From the NCBI GenBank assembly GCA_949752795.1, contig OX457061.1:46408338-46472337 (forward strand): a DNA stretch of 64,000 nucleotides, in the 5' to 3' direction. The translations under genes were made by a program, and so were the position numbers. Numbering within the stretch: position 1 is the stretch's first letter; each line of letters starts with the position of its first letter. The stretch comes from Hyperoodon ampullatus. Its lineage: Eukaryota > Chordata > Mammalia > Artiodactyla > Ziphiidae. Shown in pieces: positions 54,766 through 64,000 of this stretch. The notes beneath the pieces were generated by a model that was not told where the DNA came from, did no database searches, and saw only the letters and a program-made list of their open reading frames with translations.

Positions 54766-55489
54766 AGTTCCTCCTCTGCCTAGATCCCTGCCCTGGGGCC
54801 CTCCTACCCTGCTTCCTGCCCTTGTAGCTTCCCAAGAGCAGGGCCCTCCCAGGGGCCGAGGGTATTTGTACCAGTATAATGTGTGTACCTTGGGGGCTGG
54901 AGGGCTAAAATATAATCAGTTATCACCAAGTTGTCCCTTCCTGGTAGCAGCAACCTGGAGTCTCAGGTATCTTGCCCAGATGATGTGAACCAGGACTCCA
55001 GCCTCTGTTTCAGCACAAGCAGAGAGCTTGGGTCGGTGGGTTTGCATTCCTTATGTCACGAGGAGGCTGAGCCCATGCCCACCGGGACCTCCCCTTGACC
55101 TGTAATCCACAGGCAGTCAGGCCCAAGGCAGCCACAGGTTGTTCCCAAGATTACCAGACAGGTGGCTGCTTAGTTTCAATGCCAGGGTGTAGAGAATGTC
55201 GTTCTGAGTGAGGGGCCCTGGCAGGAGGGCAGGCATCCTGCCAGTAGGAACTCTGTCACTCTTTCACAGAGCCCAGACAGAGCAGGCCTCCTACACACTC
55301 TTGCTCAATTTCTCCAATAATTACTTCAATATTTTCATATCAAGTTTGGGAGGATGCTCCTGGAATTGGTCAGACATGAATTGTGGTAATAAAGGGGACT
55401 TTTTTTGTTTTTTTTTTTAAGCAGAAACTTGAATTCTTTTGGACTTGATGGTTAGTCTGGGAAGCAGACTGGTCCTATAAAATGAAATG

Positions 55490-55665
55490 GAATCTTTGCC
55501 ATGCTGCTAAGTGTCTGACCTCAGGCATGTTACAGAGTTCCTCAGAGTCTCTTTCTCTTGTGTAAAATGGGGTTGTCCATGCTTAACTCACAGAGTTATT
55601 TTCAGGACTAAATGAGATTGTGTATGTTAAGTACATGGCAAATAGGACCTGGGACTTGAAGTTTC
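55490..55665 (+). mobile_element. MIR SINE, sense, in intron 1
   Basis: 'tctgacctcaggcatgttac', 'gtgtaaaatggggttgtcca' and 'gactaaatgagattgtgtat' fit MIR. Confidence 0.75.
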
Positions 55666-58224
55666 ATTTTCTCAGACCCTGGAGATGGCTGTGAACAGCA
55701 GAGAAGGAGGCAGAGGGTTGGTGACTTCTCAGACCCCAGAGAGGCCAGATTTTGATCTTTTGTTTTTAATTGTTGCCTGGATATTATGTAGAAGGAAAGA
55801 GAAATTAATTAGCAAATTAAAGGAAAGTACCCCAAAGTTCATTAGATTGGTGTTTGAGGTGTAGGATCTTCTCAATGAATCATGAGAGGCGGTGGTGACC
55901 CACCTTGGTGTTGCCCGGTGACTGGGTGACGAGTTATTGCTGTTTCTGCGTTGACTCTGAACTGGCGGCGTCAACAGACTTCCTGAGAGACACAGTTTTG
56001 GAGGGCGAGGGGAGAGGCCCTGGGCTTTCGGTAGCTTGTCCGCCTTTGTGTGACATGCATGGGACCGTGACGTTTCGGCTGCTGCGGAGGTAGCCCCGGA
56101 AGGTGAGGGTGGAGTGTTTTTCTTCACTTTTATTGAGCCCTTGGGTTTGAGGGTTGGGTGCTCTCTAAGTGGAGGCTCCCGGTTAGAAGAGAGCCTTGAG
56201 AAAGCTGAAAGTCTCCCGGGGAGTGTGTGGGCTGGGGGAGTCAAGCCCATCTGTTCAGCTGGGCAGGTGTCAGCCAAAGCCATTGCATGGTGGTTTTGAG
56301 GTTGGTGGGAGAAAGCATCCGTGGGGTTTAAAGCTGTGGCCTTTTCACTACTTGCAGTTCCTTTCCACAACTGGGCTCTGCTTTCTGATGTCCAAGGGTC
56401 TATGCCAGATGCTGTGATCCCTCCGGGCTGGTAGGTGATGGGTAACGGGCATGCCCTTCCCTGCAGGAGCCAGGCACCAGACTGGGCTGCTGACGGGTCA
56501 CTGTTGGATCTGTCCTGGGTTGTTAGAGCCTCAGGATAGCCTTCAGATAGACTTGGGTTTGAATCCTGCCTGTGTCTACACTGTGCATTAGGGCAGGTTG
56601 CAGTGTTTGGAGCCGTAGTAGGCTCTGCCCCGGGACACCTGCTGGGTTGATGTGAGACTTTCAGGAGTGAGGGCTGCAGGGGAAAGGTGGGTCTTTCCTG
56701 AGGATTCCTGCAAGTTCCCCAGGGAGTTTTCCTGGGGAGTCCAGGTCTGTAGGCGCCGTCGTCTTGGCCCTTGGGCTGTGCAGCATTTCACTGACCATGG
56801 CAGTGAGGCTCCCTTTTCTGGCAGCCTGGGTGTTTGCCTGAGATGTAGTCACCCTGGGAGGAGCAGCGGCCTTGCGTTGAGTTACTTTTCCCGGAATGAA
56901 TGTTTATCTCTGCTTAGATTTGGCGGCAGCTCCACGTGACTTGACTAGCACTGGCGCTGCCCGCCCAGAGAGGGGCTGGCTGGGGGCGGGGCGGGGGCAG
57001 TACCTCAGGTAGGACTGGTTAGGGGAGGCTGGGCTGACCTGGACAGTTGGTACAGTCTGTGCGTGGGAGGCGGGCGGTGATGAGTGTAAGACTGCCTAAA
57101 CCCGAGGCCCCTCTTGCCCAGCTATGCTTTGAAGAGAGCCTCTTCCTTTGTTCAGAAAAGGACTCTGATCTAGAGGTGGGCACCAGAGAGTCATGGGCAC
57201 CAGGGCCAGCAAACAGCCACAGGTAGCCAGGGCCCTGGGAGAGCACTTATCCGTGAGCCGTTTTCCCCAGGTTCATGGGGGGTGTCAGCCGAGCCTCTGC
57301 CGTGGTTTGTACCCTTGGCAAGACAGAGCACTTGCTGGGTGTCTGCCGGGCTCTCGGCTGTCAGGTGTTTCTCCACCAGCACACTGTTCCCGCTTCTCCC
57401 CCTTCCCCCATATGCACACATGTGGACACAAGCACGCTGCCTGGGACATAGTGTACTTTGAGGACATCTGTCTTGGCCTCAGCTCCGGAAAGGGCTCTCT
57501 CTCTCTTCTTTGGGATGAGTCCTAGAGCCTCATCACCTTCTGGCTTGTGGTGGAGCCTCATCCTGGGAGTTGGGGAGGCACCAGGAGCCTCCCCTGTGTC
57601 CAGATCTTTAAACTTCGGAAGGTTAGGTAACTAGTGTTTTAAACCAGTTTTGTCCTGTTGCTTTTCCTGGGGAAAATAATTTCTTGATCTACACACAGAC
57701 ATGCCTTCTTGTCTAACAGTCTGAGGTAGAGAAATACCCTCCATGACTATTTGGCTCACTTTTTCCCACTCAGCCTGATGGTCGCAGAAGTGTCTCCTGC
57801 CTGTTGTAATTCGTCCCAGACTCTGAGCAAGCACGGGGGCCTCCACCTGATGAACCAGGTGCAAGTTCCTTGGGTTACAGGTTGCAAGAGCCACGTGTGA
57901 GATTGGGCTCAAACTGCAGCATCTTGGAACCACAGCATCCCAAGATGGGTCTCTGCAGTACCCTGGCCCCCATCCCACATTGTGTTAGAGGGGAAGGGTC
58001 TTGCCTCAGGCCATACAGCCAGGCAGTAGCCAGCTGGGGCTGGAAAAACCAGGTCTTCTGCTTCCCAGTCTAATGCTTTTCCTTAAAGTTATTGCCCAGT
58101 AGACACTTAGTGCAGAGGCTCAGGGCGGCCTAATGTGGCACTGAGTTTGGGAAGATCCCTGCTAGGTGTGTCTGTGGGTCCATCTGAGATGTCTGATGAG
58201 GTGACAGCTTTCCTGGATTCAACA

Positions 58225-58335
58225 ATATGCCTGTCCTAGGCTGGGCGCTAGAGCTACAGAGAGGGAGATGACAAAATGCCTTCTCTTTTGGAACTCACAA
58301 TTTAGGCAGAGGAGGCATAATTAAACCATACCGAT
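58225..58335 (-). mobile_element. L2 LINE 3' fragment, antisense
   Basis: 'atgcctgtcctaggctgggc', 'gctagagctacagagaggga' and 'tggaactcacaatttaggca' match the reverse of the L2 3' end. Confidence 0.65.
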
Positions 58336-59739
58336 GTCATTTAGGGAAGCCAGAGTGTGTGCGTGTATGTTTAGTCTCTGCCTCCCTAGCCATCCCCTTT
58401 CCTTCCTTTCTTCCTTCTTTCTTTCCCTTATTCAGAAACCCAGAGTTGGTATTAAAGTTCTCCAGTCCCGGTTTTATCTGATTGTGTGAAAATGTTCCTC
58501 TAATTTCTGCAGCCGTGCATTAGCTCTGTGGGTAATCTTTAACTTGCTGCTTTATAATGACTATAAGGATACATCAGCAGCCATATGGTTGGGTATTACG
58601 GTCTTTGGATAGCAGCAGAGTAGGGGTTTCCAGGCTGGGGCTAGACTAATTTATGGTTTGGGAAAGACGGGACAGTTAATGGCCAGGTAGTCCCAGCCCT
58701 TCCGTGGATTCCACCCTGGGGACCTTCCAGACTTTGGGGGCAGGGCCAGGAGGCTCATATCCTTCGGGCTCAGCTGGGCTCTGGATGCGTGTGAAAGGGG
58801 CCCAGGCATCCTGTGGCCAAGCCAAACCTGGTGATTTCTTCACTAACTGTTTACCCAGTGCCTCCTATGCCTTATTCCCTTCTCAGTGTTCCTTGCCTGT
58901 ACTTGATAAGAAGCAGAGACTGAAATTCTGCTTGAATCCATGTCCACCTGGAAATTCCAGTTATTCTTATCTGGTTAAGCAGCAGTCCAGTTGTTTTAGG
59001 ACAGATAGTCCTCCCTCGCAGCTAACTCCCTTGAGGGCCTCCGCTGTGGCCCTTTTACCTTTGCCTCTGGTACTACCCATGTGGCCCAGGTGATGAGGTC
59101 ACTGTAAGCCAGACCCTGACTCCTGGGGAGTTCACAAAGCATGAGATTGGATTCGGTGATCTCCACAGGGTCCCTCCTGTCCCTTAACTTGGCGAGGGAT
59201 CCTGAAAGCCAGACTGTGGCTGTGATTGCAAAAGCCTCAGTTGTGAGGCCCTCTGTGTTTACCTGGGCCTACGCAGGTCGCCGGCTTGGGGGAGAGATCT
59301 TGGATCCTTTTCTAAAGGTCAGAGACCTCCAGGTTGGAAGGTTGTGGTGGCTTGGGGGTAGGGGACAGGGTCTGGTGGGGAGCTGGTTCTGGGAGAACGT
59401 GGCCTAAGGGGATTCGTCCTTAGGAGGCAGAAGGGCTGAGTCACACTCTCAGTGTTTCAGGTTCTACTTTCCAGCCTGGCTCAGCCCGTCCCTTCCTTGC
59501 ACAAATGAAGGCCAGGGGCTGTATTATTGGCTGTTGCTGAATTCTTTGGCAGTGATTTTAGTGTCTGGTCTGGGTGTGTAATGTAGCTGCTTCTCTTTCT
59601 CCCTGCCGCCTCTCCAAGCCCCTCACAAAGCCCTGAGAGAGAGGAGGAGGATTTGTCTCCCTGGGATGCCGGAGGCCAGGGTTGTGGGTCTTTGCTTTTG
59701 CCTGTTTTTTTGAGGAGCGGGTAATCTCTTCCTCCTTTT

Positions 59740-59892
59740 TGTAAAAAGTGATGCAGGCTCATTGAAAACCATTTGAGAAGTTAAAAGAGGTTGAAAAGCA
59801 CATCTATATTCCTATCACCTAGAGGACGCATGTTGGCAAATTTCCTGCTAGTCTTTTTTCTTGAACATGTTTCAGAATTTAGTTGATATCTT
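59740..59892 (-). mobile_element. L1M-type fragment, antisense
   Basis: 'gtgatgcaggctcattgaaa' and 'catctatattcctatcacct' match the antisense order of an ancient L1 also seen at 5,270. Confidence 0.5.
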
Positions 59893-59939
59893 TATAGATG
59901 GATAGATAGATTGGTATAGATAGATATAGATATAGATAG
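59892..59939. repeat. ATAG/ATAGAT microsatellite
   Basis: An imperfect run of GATA and ATAGAT units in intron 1. Confidence 0.9.
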
Positions 59940-61324
59940 CCTGGTGTCCAGGATTTTTCCCTTAAGATTCTGTCACAGGCTTGGTCCTACACCTTTAAAA
60001 ACAACAAAGGGTATAACTTTTATTATTCAACTGTTGCCAAACACATACAGTTTTTGTTTTTTTCTTAGTGGTCCAGTGAGGCTCATGCCTAAAGCTTTAG
60101 GTACTTTTTGGATTGTTTCCATAGTAGAGTTTTTTAAAAAGGAAGAAAAGGGATGAATGCTTTTTGAGAAGGGCTTGGTTTTTAAACCAGTCTTACTAAA
60201 GGATAGACTCATTGAAAATTTCAGGTTTGCTTAGTGGTGGCAGATGCACATTATTGCTGAATAAAAGATGTGTCTAGAATTCTGATTAAAAACTAGGTAC
60301 AGGAAGCGCTTGGGGCAGGGGCAGAGGGCCAGGCTGCAGGACGGACCGTGCAGCGGGGGTGATGCCCCAGGACTCAGCTTCCTCAGGAATTGCTCCGTTT
60401 GTCTCCTTAGCAGCCAAGTCCCTGGGCCGGGCTTACGTGCACCGTGGCCCTGGGGCCATGGTGCTGGGTGAGCACCAGTGCTCACCCAGTGCTGGTGACG
60501 TGACTGACATGTGACCGTGTCCACAGGAGGTGTGGGAACAAGCTAGCAAACCAGGTTCTGAAACATACAGCACAGTTCTCCTACCTCCAGAGGGTCTGGA
60601 GATCTGGAGAAGGGCCAGGAGGTGAGAACCTGTAGGTTTCTGGGAATTCCTTTCAGGAGAAGCCTCAGAGACCAGCAGAGCTGGCACTCAGGCTCTTCAC
60701 AAGGCGCCTATTTTGAAGTTATGCCACTTTGAATGTCCTCACTGGAGCTAAATTCTCCTCTTCTGAGGGACACTTTGGATTTGGGACTCTGCCGAGGTTC
60801 ACTGGCCCAGAGCCCGTGGGTCAAGGGGGAGGCTGCACTGAGGGAAGGGGCAGGGTATGTCAGACCAGCGTGACCAGTAGGGTGTGAGGTCAGGCTCCTT
60901 CCTGCCTCACCACGTGGGTCTCCAGGTCCTGGGGAGGGGCCCTGGCAGGGGTTTCAGTAACTACCTGGCCTCATGACAGGTTGCATTCTGAAAATGCCTT
61001 TAAACATTTCTTTAAAAATTTCTTCCTGTTTTGCATAATGTCCTTTTGCCTTTGACGTTCCTGAAACTGAACTGCAGGGCTGTCGTTGTGTTCAGGACAC
61101 CACCAGCTTGAAAAAACAGGAAAGGGCTCCCAGTTAGGGTGGACCTAGGGAAACTGGTATTTGCAATATAGGAGCTCAGACACTCGGTGTGGAGGTGTTA
61201 GGTAGCTCCTGTCATTCAGATGATCGCTTCAGGCAGCCTGGGCAGGTTCCCCCCCTGGCTGAGAAAGGGTAGACTTGAATCTTCCCTCCAAAGTCAGAAG
61301 GGCACCCGCCCCCGAGGAAGAGGA

Positions 61325-61480
61325 TGAATGGGGACTCATTTGCTCATTCAACAAACTTTTCTTGGTAACTACACTCTATGAAGCATAGGAGACAGACATG
61401 AGCAAGGGCTGGCCCCCACTCTCGGGGAGGCCCTCAGCGGTGGACAGATCCTGGCAAAGAGAGGACGAAGCGTGGGTGTT
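61325..61480 (-). mobile_element. L2 LINE 3' fragment, antisense
   Basis: 'ttgctcattcaacaaacttt', 'ggagacagacatgagcaagg' and 'cactctcggggaggccctca' fit the reverse of the L2 3' end, diverged. Confidence 0.6.
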
Positions 61481-62254
61481 CCCAGGGCACTAAGGAGGTA
61501 CAGGGAGCTGGATGGGTGGTCTGGGCCAGGGCCAGAGGCAAAATGAAGGGCCTTTGTTCCAAGCACTGATTTTTAGCATCCCTGTCTCTCAGCATGTTTG
61601 AACAGTCTCCCTGGTTGGGAGGGGCAGGGGTCTACTGCCTGTCATTTCCTCTAGTTGCTGTTACATGGGGAGACTGCCATAACCGAAGTCCCAGCTGTTG
61701 CATGCAGTTGCCGGCAGGGCAGGAGAGGACAGGAAGTAGAGGCGGTGTGAAGGAAAGATGATAAAAGAGAGAGAAGATGGTGTAGCTGGGACCGTGCTGG
61801 ACGAGGGAAGGCCGAGGATAGCTAGACTGAGGGACCAAAGGGAGGAAGGAGAAGGGAAGAGATCAGAGGAGGTGCTTGTGGTCTGCGGAGCATGGGGGCG
61901 AGCCTCGAGGGCCTCTGGAGCGAGGATTCTGAATTCTGGTTCTAGCTCATTATATCATTTCGGGCAAACCCCGACTGCCTTGGTCCCTTCTCCCCTCTCT
62001 GAAGTTTGAGTCATGCTCAACCTGTTGGTCTTTAGTGCCCTTCCTCTTGTTCCTCCTGGAGTCTAGGCTGGGGTGGAGGCAAATCCTAGTCATATCTGCA
62101 ACGTGAAAGCCCTCTGAGAGTTCCTGTGAGGCTCATTACCCACTACCCATTTCAGGGGTCTTGTGGTGAGGCTTCTGCTGAAGATTTTGTCATCTCTGTT
62201 TAAGTAGGCATAAAGATTTTTAGGTGGGTGACCTTTGAAATGGCGTGGGTATTG

Positions 62255-62445
62255 TTTCTTTCTGTCATGCTGACTAGCTGTGTGATTTGGGAAAGTTGTT
62301 ATCCTCCCCGTGCCTCACTGCTCTCACCTGTAAAATGAGGATAATAAAAGTACCTCATAGATGTTGTGAAGTTAATAGGCACAAGAGGGCCTGAAACAGT
62401 GCCTAACACAGAATAAGCTCCAAATATATGTTGTCTTTTATTGGT
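62255..62445 (+). mobile_element. MIR SINE, sense, in intron 1
   Basis: 'ctgactagctgtgtgatttg', 'ctcacctgtaaaatgaggat' and 'acagtgcctaacacagaata' form a nearly complete MIR. Confidence 0.85.
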
Positions 62446-62514
62446 AGTACTAATAGTTCTTATTTGTGAAGATTTTGGCATTTGCTTTGTAGGATTTCTT
62501 CTTCTTCTTCCGTT

Positions 62515-62960
62515 TTCGATTGAAAATGCAATGTCACCACATTAAATGTTTAAAAATGTATCATTTTACTCCCTACCATTGTACAAAACATGCATCTATC
62601 ACGGTAACAAAACTTGCCATTACTTTCCAAATGCATACATGTTTTACACTGTTGCAACCATAGTGTGAACTATTTTGCCTTCTGCTATATTTGTTCAACA
62701 TTATCTTATAAACTGTTATGTTGCTTATAATTATCAGAATTATCTTTAGTAGCTGCTGTCTAAAATCCTTATGGCCATTCCCTTAGCATTCAACATCACG
62801 TTTCACCATCACAGATCATCTTGAACATCTTTGCTGCATGTAGCTCCTTGCTTCAGTTGAATTATTTCCTGGGGATAAATTCCTAGAGGGGAATTTCCAG
62901 GCCAGAGGATATGGTCATCTTTAGGACACTGGTTCACACTGCCACTTTGCTTTCCTGGAG
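62515..62960 (-). mobile_element. L1M-type fragment, antisense
   Basis: 'ttatttcctggggataaatt' and 'cactggttcacactgccact' are antisense ancient L1 blocks. The upstream part is compatible but diverged. Confidence 0.5.
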
Positions 62961-63854
62961 GACTGGAATAATCCACAGGCCCTAAATTGTAAATTCCAGG
63001 GCCAGGGATATAGGCTTTTAAAGAGTGTGGTTTCCAAGAGAGAGTCAGATTTATCTGGAGTCTCACCCTTATACTCTCAGCTCTCTGTGTGTGAGTGTGT
63101 GTGAAGTTCCCTGTGTAGGACACTGCACCTGCTCTGGACATGAGGCTTTTCCTACAAGCCATTGCTTCTGGGCAGTTCCTGCTGAGGTTACTGGGTATCC
63201 ACAAAGGAGCCTTACTGGTGGCTCTTTCTACACTTCACACACCTTTGCCCAAAATGTTGATTTACACAGCATAAGGACCTTTCCTTCTTCCTTTATTTGT
63301 GGAGTCAAACCTGTAGACTGTGGACAGATCCTAGCTTTAAAAGCCTGGCTTTAAAATGTTGTTGATCTAAAACTTCGCAGGTTGGTTGCTGGAAACACTG
63401 CATGCAGAACCCATGTTTGACTCTAATGGGTTAGCCTGGGCACCTGACCATTTACCCCATGTGGACGAACTCTGATCTGACAGCCCTGGTTTATGGGATC
63501 CAGACATGGGGCCCAAATGAAGAAAGGCCTTTAAATTATATTGGGTATAAGTAAGTTGATCAGTAGCCCAAGGTCTGCAAACATGAATTGCCGTTTCTGT
63601 CCCTGTAGCCACCTCCCATGCACATGCCTCTTTTGTAGACAAACAGGAGCCTGCTACTTGCATAAATGTAGGAATGGCTTTAGAGCTAGTGATTTCAGTG
63701 ACCAAAGGTTTACAGACTCAGTAGATGGAGTGCATTCAACCTGTGACAGCTGCTCCATTCATCTTGTAGCCCCTCCATGTGTCCTGTCTTCTGCTGCATT
63801 CCTCAGCAATCAGCTGTGACTTAACAGGGTACTCTCAGGGGTCCATTTGGAACT

Positions 63855-64000
63855 GGGCCAGAGCTGCTGTCACGCATCTTGTTCCTGGGGGACCCAGGGC
63901 AAGAATTCCTTCCTGTGTAAAGTGGAGAGATAATTCCTACCTCAGAGGTTTGATAAGAGGATTGGATGAGATGAGGTACTTGGTAATGGCAGTACTTTGT
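63855..64000 (+). mobile_element. MIR SINE, sense, cut by the window end
   Basis: 'gacccagggcaagaattcct', 'agtggagagataattcctac' and 'taagaggattggatgagatg' fit MIR. Confidence 0.7.

Larger units (their letters stand above)
54123..64000 (+). other. B4GALT1: B4GALT1 intron 1 (5' part)
   Basis: It begins with the consensus donor GTAAGG after CTGCTCG and runs off the window. I see no exon-2-like coding sequence (the region after SPLLVGPM in known orthologues) before 64,000. The content is mostly unique DNA, with the MIR, L2 and L1M fragments listed below and no recent CHR SINE, in contrast to the upstream intergenic DNA. The CpG-rich zone extends about 130 bp into the intron. A second small GC-rich patch lies at about 56,940-57,000. 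The short open frames here are not supported as genes. Confidence 0.85.

Noticed and set aside
1..64000. CRISPR array, operon, defence or toxin system
   Set aside because: The window is a mammalian nuclear locus. The only regular repeats are microsatellites, minisatellites and transposons.
54123..64000. B4GALT1 exon 2 within the window
   Set aside because: I looked for coding sequence following SPLLVGPM in known orthologues and saw none.

Overview
The window is mammalian nuclear DNA, most likely from a cetacean. The diagnostic evidence is the dense set of tRNA-derived CHR-type SINEs: GC-rich short copies with pure poly-A tails (here called CHR-2-like), longer copies with AAATA-type tails (CHR-1-like), and a few short tRNA-Glu-type copies. 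Most carry perfect target-site duplications (TSDs). The subfamily labels are from memory and were not checked against a library. A toothed whale is plausible, but species cannot be fixed from the window.

Only one protein-coding gene is convincingly present. Its first coding exon lies at 53,693-54,122 on the + strand and encodes the N-terminus of beta-1,4-galactosyltransferase 1 (B4GALT1): cytoplasmic tail, signal-anchor and stem. It sits in a strong CpG island (about 52,740-54,250) with clustered GC boxes and ends at a GTAAGG splice donor. Everything downstream to 64,000 reads as intron 1; exon 2 is not in the window.

The 53 kb upstream is repeat-dominated intergenic DNA. From left to right: an old L1 tail with a nested SINE and a SINE-in-SINE (1-3,100); a mixed region (3,100-10,700); a retroposed full-length U1 snRNA copy (10,888-11,056); an old solo LTR inside a MER5A copy (11,360-11,950); an orphan CpG island with CRE and AP-1 consensus sites (12,500-13,050); a 3'-truncated U6 copy (13,322); a TSD-flanked retrocopy (14,611-15,223); assorted SINE, MIR, L2 and LTR fragments (15-22.6 kb); an essentially full-length L1 on the - strand, with 12-bp TSDs and three CHR SINEs inserted into it (22,646-29,305); and then MaLR LTRs, L1M, L2, MIR and further CHR insertions up to the B4GALT1 island.

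Most open reading frames in the window are SINE or LINE translations, or GC-rich open frames opposite B4GALT1 exon 1. I found no CRISPR array, operon, toxin or other unprecedented multi-gene system. The items most worth a second look are the GGCCCC-type hexanucleotide tract expanded inside B4GALT1 exon 1, the orphan CpG island, the two snRNA retrocopies, and the composite LTR-plus-transcript retrocopy. Names and boundaries of ancient repeats are from memory of consensus sequences and are approximate.
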